Of a stretch of DNA of 64,000 nt, positions 16,197 to 25,372 are shown piece by piece. The notes below the pieces were generated by a model that saw nothing but the letters and a program-made list of their open reading frames with translations, had not been told where the DNA came from and made no database searches. Within the stretch, counting starts at the first letter, position 1, and the number at the start of each line of letters is the position of its first letter. Made by a program: the position numbers and the translations under genes. Source of the DNA: DASUCS01 sp041166385 (lineage in GTDB: Bacteria; Actinomycetota; Acidimicrobiia; Acidimicrobiales; JACDCH01); the NCBI GenBank assembly GCA_041166385.1, contig JBEEFW010000025.1, positions 1-64,000 on the forward strand. Reading direction: 5' to 3'.

Positions 16197-17792
16197 ACGG
16201 CGGAGTAGCCGGTCGCGCAGCCCTTGGAGGTCGTCGACCCGCAGCGCCAGGGCCGCTGCGGCGTACACGACTGCGCCGACGACAACACCGACGACGACCC
16301 GGGTCACGGCGCCGGCTCCGTGATCGGCCCCCACGACCCGGCTGGCCGCCCACACGGCCGCTCCCATCACGGCCGTCGCTGCCACGATCCGCGCGAACGC
16401 CCCGGCCAACTCGGTGCCGCCGAGGCGTCCGACTCGACGGCGGAGCACCGCGAGCGCGAGCACTGCGGCGAGCAGGTAGGCGATGGAGTACGAGAACGCG
16501 ATGCCCTGGACCCCGTACCGGCCGACGAGGGCGAAGGCGAGCACGATGTTGATGGCGTTCTCGACAAGGTTGAGCAGGAACGGCGTACGGGTGTCGTGGA
16601 AGGCGTAGAACCCGCGCAGCGCGTAGAGGTACAGCGAGAACCCGATCAGGCCGACGGCGAAGTCGGCGAGTACGTCTGCCGTGATGACCGGCGAGTTGCC
16701 ACCGAACGACCCGTGCGCCAGGAGCGCGGCCACCAGCGGGCGAGCGAGCAGCAGGTAGCCGACGGACGCGGGCAGCACCACGAGGGTCATGAGTCGGGCG
16801 CCGAGTGCGAATCGCTCACGGAAGCGCGGCATGTCGTTCTGATTCGCCGCGGATGCGAGGTCTGGTGTGAACGTCGTCATGATCGACACTGCAAACAGCC
16901 CGTACGGGAGCTGGAAGAACACGAAGGCGTACGTGTACACCGACGCGCCGCCGGGCGTGCGGGCGGCCAACGCGAGCGCGATCGTGAGCGCGATCTGGTT
17001 GGCGACCACGTAGCCCAGGGTCCAACGCGAGAGCGACGCCACCCGGCGCACCGCGGGATCGCGCGGCCGGAAGCGCCACCGCAATCGAACACCCGAGGCT
17101 CGAATCGCCGGCCACAGCGCGACCGTCATCGCGACGATGCCGGCGGTCGTGCCGAGGCCGAGCAGCAGCATCAGCGAGGAGTCGTGGATGACGGTGTCGG
17201 CCTGCGGATTGCGGCCGGCGCGGTGCGCGAACCACAGCAGGACGACGATGACCACGATGTTGTTCAGCACCGGGGCAAACGCGGGCGCGGCGAAGCGGCG
17301 CCGCGCGTTCAACAGGGCAGTTCCGAGCGCGGTGAGCCCGTAGAACACGATCTGGGGCAGGAACCAGCGCAGCAGCGGAACGCCGATGTGCTCGAGCTCG
17401 TGGGCACGGGCCGCGGGCTTGTCCCAGGTGTAGAGCTTGAAGATCAGGGGAGCAGCCAGCATCGCTACGACGGTCACGGCCACGAGAACGACCACCGTCA
17501 CAGTGACGATGGCGGACACTCCCTCCTCGTCGTCGCGCTCGAAGCGATCGACGAACAGCGGCACGAGTGTCGCGGACAGGATTCCGCCGAGAAGCAGGTC
17601 GTACACGATGTTCGGTGTCGTGTTCGCGAGGTTGTAGCCCTCGGCCACGAGCGTCGTGCCGACGGCGTAGGTGAGGGCGACGGTTCGGAACAGGCCCGTT
17701 ATTCGGCTCAGCCCGGTTCCGATGCCGACGACCGCCGACGACCGTACGAGACCGCCGGTGGTCCTCTCGTCGTCGGTCGGAACGTCAGTCAC
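16194..17792 (-). CDS. murJ: Lipid II flippase MurJ/MviN
   Basis: Integral membrane flippase of the MOP superfamily that moves lipid-linked peptidoglycan precursor across the membrane, 532 residues with about 14 hydrophobic helices. The N-terminal SRITGLFRTVALTYAVG and PNIVYDLLLGGILSATLVPLF are characteristic of MurJ. Several arginines of the central cavity are present. The GTG start overlaps the upstream coiled-coil gene stop by GTGA, so the two are coupled. It lacks the pseudokinase fusion seen in mycobacteria. In many actinobacteria murJ lies near the origin by trxA/parB; it does not here. Confidence 0.93.
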   Translation of the reverse strand: MTDVPTDDERTTGGLVRSSAVVGIGTGLSRITGLFRTVALTYAVGTTLVAEGYNLANTTPNIVYDLLLGGILSATLVPLFVDRFERDDEEGVSAIVTVTVVVLVAVTVVAMLAAPLIFKLYTWDKPAARAHELEHIGVPLLRWFLPQIVFYGLTALGTALLNARRRFAAPAFAPVLNNIVVIVVLLWFAHRAGRNPQADTVIHDSSLMLLLGLGTTAGIVAMTVALWPAIRASGVRLRWRFRPRDPAVRRVASLSRWTLGYVVANQIALTIALALAARTPGGASVYTYAFVFFQLPYGLFAVSIMTTFTPDLASAANQNDMPRFRERFALGARLMTLVVLPASVGYLLLARPLVAALLAHGSFGGNSPVITADVLADFAVGLIGFSLYLYALRGFYAFHDTRTPFLLNLVENAINIVLAFALVGRYGVQGIAFSYSIAYLLAAVLALAVLRRRVGRLGGTELAGAFARIVAATAVMGAAVWAASRVVGADHGAGAVTRVVVGVVVGAVVYAAAALALRVDDLQGLRDRLLRR

Positions 17793-18523
17793 GACACCCC
17801 GGGCTGCTCGGTCTCCTCGAGCCCTTGGCGCAACGCCTCCATGTCACCGACGAGGACATCGACGTCGCTTCCGAGCCCGGTCAGATCGGCGTCGCCGCCC
17901 TCCACCGACAGTTCGACGGCGCGCGCCACGGCTTCGTCCATGCGGGCGTCGAGCAGGCGCAGCCGATCCCGGGCGTCGGTGATCGTCGTCTCGAGTCGTT
18001 GCGCGGAAGCGATCTGCGCTTGCAGCGCCTCCGCCGTCTGTCGTTGCGCCGCAGAGGATGGATCCAACGCGGCAAGTTCGCGCTGCGCGTCCTGCGTGTC
18101 GAGTTGCCGCCGCGCGTCAGCCAGCGCCTGCCCCTGGCGTGCCACTCTCCAGCACTCGTCGACGGCATCGTCGAGCCGGCCCCCGATCTCGGTGAGGCGT
18201 TCCCGCATCGGTCCGTGGTGCGCGCTGCGTACCGCCTCGTCGAACTTGCGGCGAGCCTGCTGTGCGTCGCGTACGAACGAGCGCCACGGATCCTGAAGCG
18301 CGAATGGATCGACGTGCTGCGAGTCGGTCGCGTTCCTCGGGACGGCCGCGGCAACCCGCGCGGCCCACGCCGCCGCGCCCACGCCCACGATGGCGGCAAT
18401 GGGTAGCCCGATCAGGATGGCGGCCGACGCGCCGACGCCCGCGAGCAGGATTCCCGATGGTGACGTAATGGCGCGCGCCACCGGCGGCGTGAGGAATCGA
18501 TCGCGGAAGGAACGCTTGGTCAC
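17789..18523 (-). CDS. Two-helix membrane coiled-coil protein, unknown function
   Basis: A 244-residue protein not assigned to a named family. Residues about 14-58 contain two adjacent hydrophobic helices (SGILLAGVGASAAILIG, IAAIVGVGAAAWAARVAA). The remaining ~180 residues are charged, with Leu/Ala heptads predicted to form long coiled coils (FVRDAQQARRKFDEAV through DARDRLRLLDARMDEA). Both ends overlap neighbours by GTGA: its start with the enoyl-CoA hydratase stop, its stop with the murJ start. This suggests a membrane-tethered scaffold expressed with the envelope genes around it. Confidence 0.7.
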   Translation of the reverse strand: MTKRSFRDRFLTPPVARAITSPSGILLAGVGASAAILIGLPIAAIVGVGAAAWAARVAAAVPRNATDSQHVDPFALQDPWRSFVRDAQQARRKFDEAVRSAHHGPMRERLTEIGGRLDDAVDECWRVARQGQALADARRQLDTQDAQRELAALDPSSAAQRQTAEALQAQIASAQRLETTITDARDRLRLLDARMDEAVARAVELSVEGGDADLTGLGSDVDVLVGDMEALRQGLEETEQPGVS

Positions 18524-19335
18524 GCGGTCGAGCGGGGCGGGAACTTGGGCGGCCGCTTCTCCATGAATGCGGCGACGGCCTCGGCGTGTTCGGGCGTCTT
18601 CCAGCAGTCGCGCAGCAGCGCGCTCTCGCGCCGTTGCGCTTCGTCGAGGTCGCCTTCGACGGCGTTGGCCGTGAGGAGCTGTTTGATCATCTGCAACTGG
18701 GGGGCCGGGTTGGCGGCGATGGCGGAGGCCACGTCGAGGGCCTCGTCGAGCAGTGCGTCCGCGGTCACCACGCGCTGCACGAGACCGGTCGCCAGTGCTT
18801 CCGACGATGACCACAGACGGCCCGAGAGGCACAGCTCGCTCGCGTTGCCGAACCCGACCCGTTGCACCAAGAGCTGCGTGGACGCCAGCTCGGGTACGAG
18901 GCCGACCTTGATGAAGAACATGCCGAACCGGGCGGGCTCGGAGGCGAGGAGCACGTCGAACGGCAGGATCATCGTCATCCCGATACCGACGGCGGCACCG
19001 TTCACCGCGGCGATGAGGGGCTTCGACTCGCGGCACAACTTCACCCAGTCCAGCCCCGCGGGCATGCCGCCCTGGCCCTCGGCGGTGTTCGCACCCGGAT
19101 CGTCGCCGGCGATGCGGACGGAGAACGTGGCTTCCATGTCGGCCCCGGCGCAGAACCCGCGACCTTCGCCGGTCATCACGATGGCGCCCACGCCGGGGTC
19201 GCGGTTGGCCGCCTGGAACGCGTCGGCGAGCTCCTCAGCCATGCGCGGCGTCCACGCGTTGAGGCGCTCCGGACGGCTGAGCGTGACGAGTTGCACCTCG
19301 CCTCGACGCTCGCTGTGGATCTGCTCGTACTCCAT
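18520..19335 (-). CDS. Enoyl-CoA hydratase/isomerase family protein
   Basis: Crotonase-fold enzyme of 271 residues. The oxyanion-hole segments are visible as GEGRGFCAGADMEA (about 57-70) and AVNGAAVGIGMTMILPFDVLLAS (about 108-130). FGMFFIKVGLVPELASTQLL carries the usual active-site region, with Glu at the position of a catalytic acid. It hydrates or isomerises enoyl-CoA thioesters in fatty-acid or side-chain breakdown; the exact substrate cannot be told. A clear AGGAG ribosome site precedes the ATG. It is co-directional with the VWA-binding-protein operon upstream, 8 nt away. Confidence 0.9.
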   Translation of the reverse strand: MEYEQIHSERRGEVQLVTLSRPERLNAWTPRMAEELADAFQAANRDPGVGAIVMTGEGRGFCAGADMEATFSVRIAGDDPGANTAEGQGGMPAGLDWVKLCRESKPLIAAVNGAAVGIGMTMILPFDVLLASEPARFGMFFIKVGLVPELASTQLLVQRVGFGNASELCLSGRLWSSSEALATGLVQRVVTADALLDEALDVASAIAANPAPQLQMIKQLLTANAVEGDLDEAQRRESALLRDCWKTPEHAEAVAAFMEKRPPKFPPRSTA

Positions 19336-19343
19336 GAGCGCTC

Positions 19344-21164
19344 CTAGAAGTTCGAGATCACGTTGGTGAGTACTTGGGAGATCGTGGCCGGGTTGGTCGC
19401 CTTGTACAGCGCGCTACTGCTGGCGTCGGCGATCGCCTGGAGGGTCGCAGCGTCCGCGTCCGCACCGTACGCGATCGGGAACACCCGAACGGCGTGGCTG
19501 GCCTGACCCTCGTTCCCGGCGCGCAACGTGTTCAGCAGGTCCTGCAACTGCCGCTGGTCGTCGTCGGGGTTGCCGTCGTCGTTCTTGCCGTCCGTCAGGA
19601 GAACGACGGCGTTGATCCGAGTCGAATCGAACGACGCGACCGCTGATTGATAGGTCTCCTTCGCGACGAGGTACAACGGGGTGTCGTTGATCGGCGACAG
19701 GCCCGACACCGCCGAGCGCAGCCGCTCACCGACATCCGCGACTCGACCGGACGGGATCACCTCGAGCACGCGCTGGTCCTGCTGTGGGCCGAGCCCCGTC
19801 GAGAAGATCACGAACGAGATCTCGTCGTCGGGACCGAACAGCGGGACCGCGTCGCGAATCGCTTGCTTCGCGAGGTCGAGCTTGGTGCCCGCTTCTGGGT
19901 TCTTCGGATCGGCGTCGTCGCCCATCGAACCCGACACGTCGAGGACCAGCGTCACCTTGGCCTTCTTGCGCTGCCGCTCCCATTTGTCGAGCAACGCGGT
20001 CAGCACGCGCGGTTGCGGCACTTCGAGCAGGGTCTGAGGCTGATTCGGGTCGACGCCGTTGGCCGGTGTGATCGGATCGCCGATCGCGACCGACGTGTTG
20101 CCGGGACGGAAGTGGTAGGCGAGTACCTGTTGTTGGTTCTCGGGCTGGCTCACGAAGTCTTCGAAGACGCTCGCCGCGTCCTTCTCCTTCTGGTCCACCC
20201 ACGGCGCGTCGAGGATGAAGTACGGGCTGTCCGAGAACAGCGTGCCTTCCTTCGGATAGATGGCGACGAGCGGCACCTTGGGCGGCCGCGGCTGTTCTCC
20301 CGGATCGAGGATGCCGTCGGGGTTGCCTTGGTTGTAGTCGATCACCGACTTCTCTTCGACGGCCACCGCCGAGACGTAGTTGAGTGCCCCGCTGCGCTGG
20401 TCGGCGCGGTACATGTTGTTGAGGAAGGTGAGCGTCGTGTCGCCGTAGTGCACGACCGCGGACTCGACGCTTGTACCGAACGAGACGACGTCGGGCTTCT
20501 CGAGATCTTCGGCGGACAATCCGCTCGTCTTGCCGCTCGCCGCGTATGTCTGGGCGATCAGTGCGTTGAGCCCGCTCGTCGAGAAGTTCGGGTTGGTCTT
20601 GCCCAACTTGAACGGACCGAACTCGGGATGTCCGATCCCGCCCCATCCGTTCGGATCCGTTGCGAGCTTCAGGATGTCGGCCCACCCGATCGGCGTGGCC
20701 GGATACCCAAGCGCGGCGGCCATCGGCTCGGGCATCGCGATCACGAGCGGCGTGACCATGAACGGATCGCCGGTGCCGACGATGGCTTGCTGGCCGCCGT
20801 CGATGCGCTTCTGGTTCACGATCTGGCCCCACGCACTCGCCGCCGGCGACCACACCACGGGCCGCGGGCCGTCAACGGCCTCGTCCCAGTTCGTGTACAG
20901 CAGCTGGGCCGCGCCACCGGACGACTTCTTCTGCGGACGGACGAAGATGCACTGGTTGTCGACCGTGGCGAGCTTGCTGCCGTTGAACGTCTTCGCCAGC
21001 GTGGTCATGAGATCGATCTTCTCGGGGGACGACGCCACGTCGACCACGATGCAGTCGCCCGGATCGCCCAACCCAGGGTCGATGGACGTCGGTTCCTTGG
21101 CCGACGTGCACGCGGCCGCGAAGAGGCCCGCGAGACAGACCACCGCCCACCACCGTCTGCTCAT
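19344..21164 (-). CDS. Lipoprotein: solute-binding domain plus VWA domain
   Basis: A 606-residue exported protein. The signal peptide ends in a lipobox, LFAAAC, near residue 19. Residues about 30-370 look like a type 2 periplasmic binding protein (VVWSPAASAWGQIVN, PIGWADILKLATDPNGWG). Residues about 400-605 are a von Willebrand A domain with complete MIDAS: DVSGS at 409-413, the Thr of NDTPLYLV, and LLTDGKNDD. The combination suggests a cell-surface receptor coupling ligand capture to metal-dependent protein contact. It is last of three genes after the TerB-AAA+ ATPase and a smaller binding-like protein, with an 8-nt gap to the latter. The ligand is unknown. Confidence 0.85.
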   Translation of the reverse strand: MSRRWWAVVCLAGLFAAACTSAKEPTSIDPGLGDPGDCIVVDVASSPEKIDLMTTLAKTFNGSKLATVDNQCIFVRPQKKSSGGAAQLLYTNWDEAVDGPRPVVWSPAASAWGQIVNQKRIDGGQQAIVGTGDPFMVTPLVIAMPEPMAAALGYPATPIGWADILKLATDPNGWGGIGHPEFGPFKLGKTNPNFSTSGLNALIAQTYAASGKTSGLSAEDLEKPDVVSFGTSVESAVVHYGDTTLTFLNNMYRADQRSGALNYVSAVAVEEKSVIDYNQGNPDGILDPGEQPRPPKVPLVAIYPKEGTLFSDSPYFILDAPWVDQKEKDAASVFEDFVSQPENQQQVLAYHFRPGNTSVAIGDPITPANGVDPNQPQTLLEVPQPRVLTALLDKWERQRKKAKVTLVLDVSGSMGDDADPKNPEAGTKLDLAKQAIRDAVPLFGPDDEISFVIFSTGLGPQQDQRVLEVIPSGRVADVGERLRSAVSGLSPINDTPLYLVAKETYQSAVASFDSTRINAVVLLTDGKNDDGNPDDDQRQLQDLLNTLRAGNEGQASHAVRVFPIAYGADADAATLQAIADASSSALYKATNPATISQVLTNVISNF

Positions 21165-21171
21165 CGACCCA

Positions 21172-22083
21172 TCATCTCGTAAGTCCGCTCAGCGCGAGCA
21201 ACACACCGGGATTCGGCAGCTCAGTAGTCCGCGCGAGATCCTTCGTCGACCATCCGTTGGTCTCGAGCAACCGTCCTAGCTCGGATGAGAGGCGGTCCAC
21301 CCGGCCGCCATTGACCGCTGTGAGCACGACGATGGCCGACGCCTTGCGTATCGGCACGATGGTTGCCACGGGACGGGTCCCGACACCCCTCGCTACTTCC
21401 ACCTCGGTCGTTCCGATCGCAGAGAAAGCGGCGGGGAACAGCTGGATGAATGTTGTGAACGTGCCAGTCGACGCCGTCAGATTGGCTCGCCAGAGACCAA
21501 AGGCGTCGTCGAAGTCGTTCGTCGCGAAGTCGGTTCGCGAGAAGTAGCCAGTGGCGGCGTTCCCCAGGAGCAGCGTGCCCGTGCCAGAGGTCGGCGGCAG
21601 CGTCACCTTGACGGTGCCCCAGTCGGGCTTTCCGCCCGGGAAGTCCGTCCAGGGACGGCCGATGGCGTCGCCAAGGCAGCGCCAGTCCACTTGAGTCGCC
21701 GGGCACGTCGGTGCGAGCACGCTCGCCCGCTCCTGGACCATGGCGATCACGAGCCCTGTCTTCGCGACCAAGGTGCTCGACCCCGTGTTGTCTCGTCCGG
21801 AGAGCAGGTTTGTCATCTCCGGCCACGGGTCGAAGGTCACCCACCCGTTGATGCCGGCTGTCCCGTTCGCGATGGCCTTTGCGGTGACGGCCGCCTCCTC
21901 GATGCGAACGGTCACACCCGTGAGTGCCTTGCACTCCGGGGCAAGTTCGGTGACGCACGCGATCGTGACCGGACCCGTCGGCGCCGGCGTCGTGCCCGAG
22001 TCGCCGTCGTTGATGCTCGACCGGATCACGATGGCCACGCAGATCATCACGACCGATGCCGTGATCGCGACGAACCGCTTCAC
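21172..22083 (-). CDS. Membrane-anchored solute-binding-like protein
   Basis: A 303-residue protein with an N-terminal uncleaved-looking helix (VAITASVVMICVAIVIRSSI) and an extracellular domain distantly like the binding domain of its downstream neighbour (TIACVTELAPECKAL, GWVTFDPWPEMTNLL, four or more cysteines). There is no VWA domain. The GTG start overlaps the AAA+ gene stop by GTGA. It probably partners the VWA lipoprotein outside the membrane; the ligand and function are not known. Confidence 0.65.
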   Translation of the reverse strand: MKRFVAITASVVMICVAIVIRSSINDGDSGTTPAPTGPVTIACVTELAPECKALTGVTVRIEEAAVTAKAIANGTAGINGWVTFDPWPEMTNLLSGRDNTGSSTLVAKTGLVIAMVQERASVLAPTCPATQVDWRCLGDAIGRPWTDFPGGKPDWGTVKVTLPPTSGTGTLLLGNAATGYFSRTDFATNDFDDAFGLWRANLTASTGTFTTFIQLFPAAFSAIGTTEVEVARGVGTRPVATIVPIRKASAIVVLTAVNGGRVDRLSSELGRLLETNGWSTKDLARTTELPNPGVLLALSGLTR

Positions 22084-23498
22084 GAGTCGTCCAGGTTGGG
22101 CACATCGGCCGCGACGAAGGTGCAGAGCTGTTCATCTGTGGGCTTGTCGAGCGCAACGAGGCGGCTCGACTGACGGGCGACGATCGATTCGAACAAGTTG
22201 CGGGCGAGGCGTCCGTTGCCGAACCCGCGCACACGCGGTTGCGCGTCGAGCCAGGTACGTACCTTCTCGAGCGCCTCAGGCTCGCACGTGTACTTCTGGC
22301 CACGGCCGAGCGACTCGAAGATCTTCAGGAGCTCATCGGTGGAGTAGTCGGGGAAGTGGATGGTCTTCGGGAAGCGTGAACGCAGGCCGGGATTGGCGTC
22401 GACGAAGTCGGCCATCTCCTCCGGGTACCCCGCGACGATCACGATGATCGAGTCGCGGCGATCCTCGACGAGCTTCACGATCGTGTCGATCGCTTCCTTG
22501 CCGAAGTCGTTCTCGCCGCCGCGCGCCAAGGCGTACGCCTCGTCGATGAGGAGGATGCCTTCGTCGGCCTCGTCGAACACCTTGCGCACCTGGATCGCCG
22601 TCTGTCCCACGAAACCCGCAACCAACTGCGAGCGGTCGGTCTCGACGAGGTGACCTTTCGTGACCACGCCCAGTGTCCGGTAGATCTGCGCGAGCAGCCG
22701 AGCGACGGTCGTCTTGCCGGTGCCCGGGTTGCCGGTGAACACCACGTGGCGGCTGTGCTCGAGCACCGGCAAGCCGCGCTGCCGGCGTAGCTGTTCCACG
22801 CGCGTGAGGTCGGTCGTCAACCGCACCTCGCGCTTCACGTCCGCGAGACCGATGAGCCCGTCGAGTTCGGCCATCAGATCCTCGATGCTTCGCGGGGGTG
22901 GCAGCTCGGGCGCTTCGGGCTTCGACTCGGCGGCGGCGCCCGCAGTCGCAGTGGCCTTCGGTTTCGGGTTGGGCTGCGGTTCCTCTTCGGGTTCACCGGG
23001 CTTGCGCAGCCCGGCAGACGACATCGTCTCGAGCAACATGCGTTGGAAGTCGCCTATCACGCTGAGCTCGGTGGTCGACGTGTGGTTGTCGACGGCCGCC
23101 ACCGCAAATCCGAGCTCGAGCGCTGCGCGGTAGTAGTCGTGGCTGCGGCGAGTGTGGTGCTTCACGTCGGCCTGCACGAGCAGCTCGAACATCGGGGTCA
23201 CCGACGCAACGTGGGTCTTCGCGTTCGCGACGAGCCCGGCCTTGCGGACGTCGGCGGGCGTTGCCGCGCCGAGCTGCGTCGGGAGCAACGGACCGAACGC
23301 TGCGGTCAACGCCCACAGCTCGTCGTCGGTGTGCAATCCGTCGGCGTCGATGAACCCGCACGTGAGGTTGAACGCCTCGGTAGCCGCGTCACGGCGCGGT
23401 CCGTCGTCTTTGTCGTCCGTCGTGCCCGCCAGCTCGTGGAGCGCGGCACTCACGTCGTCGACGAACCAGCGGACCGGAACGGTCAGCGATGCCGACAA
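22080..23498 (-). CDS. CbxX/CfqX-type AAA+ ATPase with TerB-like N-terminus
   Basis: A 472-residue cytoplasmic ATPase. The C-terminal AAA+ module has Walker A GNPGTGKT (256-263), Walker B ILLIDEAY (D319, E320) and a sensor/arginine region (RFPKTIHFPDYS), close to CbxX, SpoVK and the EccA ATPase of type VII secretion. The N-terminal 170 residues are helical with an acidic FIDADGLHTDDE motif (49-60), like tellurite-resistance TerB domains. A Pro/Lys linker joins them. The start is TTG, the only start codon just after an in-frame stop. It overlaps the next gene by GTGA and lies 9 nt after the GNAT gene. It may remodel or energise the two exported binding-like proteins. Confidence 0.85.
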   Translation of the reverse strand: MSASLTVPVRWFVDDVSAALHELAGTTDDKDDGPRRDAATEAFNLTCGFIDADGLHTDDELWALTAAFGPLLPTQLGAATPADVRKAGLVANAKTHVASVTPMFELLVQADVKHHTRRSHDYYRAALELGFAVAAVDNHTSTTELSVIGDFQRMLLETMSSAGLRKPGEPEEEPQPNPKPKATATAGAAAESKPEAPELPPPRSIEDLMAELDGLIGLADVKREVRLTTDLTRVEQLRRQRGLPVLEHSRHVVFTGNPGTGKTTVARLLAQIYRTLGVVTKGHLVETDRSQLVAGFVGQTAIQVRKVFDEADEGILLIDEAYALARGGENDFGKEAIDTIVKLVEDRRDSIIVIVAGYPEEMADFVDANPGLRSRFPKTIHFPDYSTDELLKIFESLGRGQKYTCEPEALEKVRTWLDAQPRVRGFGNGRLARNLFESIVARQSSRLVALDKPTDEQLCTFVAADVPNLDDS

Positions 23499-23507
23499 GG
23501 TGACGAG

Positions 23508-24107
23508 CTACAGCTCGGGCGGCTGGGGGTCCCGCCACATGGGCCAGACGGTGGGCCCGTTCTTCACGTTGATCTCGCGCGTGACCTTGAAACCGTGGCG
23601 TTGGTAGAAGGGGATGTTGCTCTCCTTGGAGGACTCGAGGTAGGCGGGGAGTCCCTCCTCGTCGCACTTCTCGAGGATCGGGCGAATCAGCGCGGACCCA
23701 ACTCCTTTGCCCTGGTGTTCGGGAGCCGTACCGAGCACGCCGAGGTACCAATGCGGCGGCTCTTGCGGATGCAGCTTCTCGACCTGGGTCAGCAGCGACA
23801 GCGCTCGCGGCGTATCCGCGCCGAGGTGGAACAGCATCGGGAGCTGGCCCAGCAACTCGAGTCCGCCGATCTTCCATTCTCCTGGCGCCATCCAGATCGC
23901 CCCGCCCTGGGGAGGCCCGCCGGCTGTCGTGTACAAGGCGCCCTTGGTGAGCGAACGCTTCGAATCGGACGTGAAGAACACACGCGCCTTCTTCGCCCGC
24001 CCCTTCCGGAAGATGTGGTTCATCACCGGGTCGTCGTCGAACGCCTTCACGAGAGCGGCGGTGATGCCCTCGATGTCTGGCGCCGTTCCTACCTTCACCT
24101 CGGTCAT
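23508..24107 (-). CDS. GNAT-family N-acetyltransferase
   Basis: A 199-residue acetyltransferase. The acetyl-CoA-binding motif A is LGVLGTAPEHQGKGVGSALIRPIL (about 120-145), and the C-terminal SNIPFYQRHGFKV is standard. It resembles the small-molecule/puromycin-type acetyltransferases of actinobacteria; the substrate cannot be assigned. The ATG lies 6 nt after a -10-like TACGTT on the minus strand. It is divergent from proA, with only 32 nt between the two starts, and it heads the run continuing into the AAA+ operon. Confidence 0.85.
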   Translation of the reverse strand: MTEVKVGTAPDIEGITAALVKAFDDDPVMNHIFRKGRAKKARVFFTSDSKRSLTKGALYTTAGGPPQGGAIWMAPGEWKIGGLELLGQLPMLFHLGADTPRALSLLTQVEKLHPQEPPHWYLGVLGTAPEHQGKGVGSALIRPILEKCDEEGLPAYLESSKESNIPFYQRHGFKVTREINVKNGPTVWPMWRDPQPPEL

Positions 24108-24113
24108 GGCCTC

Positions 24114-24119
24114 AACGTA
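24114..24119 (-). promoter_or_regulatory. -10 element of the GNAT-AAA+ run
   Basis: TACGTT on the minus strand, 6 nt before the ATG. It lies back to back with the proA promoter. Confidence 0.5.
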
Positions 24120-24126
24120 GTTCCCC

Positions 24127-24132
24127 TAACCT
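24127..24132 (+). promoter_or_regulatory. -10 element of proA
   Basis: TAACCT, 7 nt before the ATG, the same hexamer as at obgE. The divergent -10 elements are only 7 nt apart, so the two promoters probably exclude each other. Confidence 0.6.
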
Positions 24133-24139
24133 TTCCGCC

Positions 24140-25372
24140 ATGGGCGTTGCCGATCTCGGGCTTCGGGCGAAGACGGCGTCTCGTGTGATCGCGAGCGCGT
24201 CGACCGAGGCCAAGGACGCGGCGCTGGCGGTGGCCGCCGATCTTCTCGTGGAGCGAGCCGCTGAACTCCTCGATGCCAATGCGGGCGATGTGGCGCGGGC
24301 CGAAGCCGACGGCGTCTCGGCCACGGTGGTCGACCGGCTCCGGCTGTCGACCGGTCGCATCGAGAGCATGGCGGCAGGGCTACGGAAGGTCGGCGCGCTG
24401 CCCGACCCGGTGGGCGAGGTGGTCGACGGCTGGGTCCGGCCCAACGGGCTGCGCATCGAACGCGTGCGTGTCCCCCTCGGGGTCGTGGCGATCATCTACG
24501 AGAACCGTCCCAACGTCACCAGCGACGCGTTCGGCCTCTGCCTCAAGTCCGGGAATGCCGCGTTTCTTCGTGGTTCTTCAGGCGCCATCTCGTCCAACAT
24601 CGCCATTGCGGCGGTACTGCGAGATGCGTTGACCAAGGCCGGCCTGCCATCCGACGCGCTCGTGCTCGTCGAAGACACCAGTCACGAGGCGGCGGCAGAG
24701 TTCATGCGGCTGCGCGAGTACATCGACTGTCTCATTCCGCGCGGTGGACCGTCGCTGATCCGCTCGGTGCTCGACAACGCAACCGTTCCGTACGTGATCG
24801 ACGGTGACGGCAACTGCCACGTGTACATCGACGAATCTGCCGATCTCGACATGGCGATCGACATCGTCGTCAACGCGAAAACCCAACGTCCCTCGGTGTG
24901 CAACGCCGTCGAGTCGGTGGTCGTGCACGAGAACGTCGCGTCGGCGTTCCTGCCACGTCTCGTACCGGCACTGGCCGGTGTCGAGCTCGTCGGCGACGAT
25001 GCCGCTCGCGCGATCGCTCCGATGGGCGCGGCGACGGATGAGGATTACGCCACTGAGTTCCTCGACCTCAAGCTGGCGGTTCGAGTGGTTTCCTCGATCG
25101 ACGACGCCATCGCACACATCACGCGCTTCGGGTCGGGTCACTCGGAAGCGATCGTGACGCGCGATCTCGTGGCCGCCGAGCGCTTCTGTCAGGAGGTCGA
25201 CGCCGCCGCGGTGCTCGTGAACGCGTCAACCCGCTTCGTCGATGGCGAGGAGTTCGGCTTCGGCGCCGAGATCGGGATCTCGACGCAGAAGCTGCACGCC
25301 CGTGGCCCGATGGGCCTACGGGAGCTCACCACGCTGAAATACGTCGTCCACGGCGACGGCCAGGTGCGCTAG
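24140..25372 (+). CDS. proA: Gamma-glutamyl phosphate reductase
   Basis: Second enzyme of proline synthesis, NADPH reduction of gamma-glutamyl phosphate to the semialdehyde; 410 residues, normal length. The ALDH fold shows VPLGVVAIIYENRPNVTSDAFGLCLKSGNA and the catalytic Cys in KTQRPSVCNAVESVVVH; the C-terminus has FGFGAEIGISTQKLHARGPMGLRELTTLKY. It is separated from proB and has a leaderless promoter. Its TAG stop and the TAG stop of the convergent cyclase gene share one CTAG. Confidence 0.97.
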   Translation: MGVADLGLRAKTASRVIASASTEAKDAALAVAADLLVERAAELLDANAGDVARAEADGVSATVVDRLRLSTGRIESMAAGLRKVGALPDPVGEVVDGWVRPNGLRIERVRVPLGVVAIIYENRPNVTSDAFGLCLKSGNAAFLRGSSGAISSNIAIAAVLRDALTKAGLPSDALVLVEDTSHEAAAEFMRLREYIDCLIPRGGPSLIRSVLDNATVPYVIDGDGNCHVYIDESADLDMAIDIVVNAKTQRPSVCNAVESVVVHENVASAFLPRLVPALAGVELVGDDAARAIAPMGAATDEDYATEFLDLKLAVRVVSSIDDAIAHITRFGSGHSEAIVTRDLVAAERFCQEVDAAAVLVNASTRFVDGEEFGFGAEIGISTQKLHARGPMGLRELTTLKYVVHGDGQVR

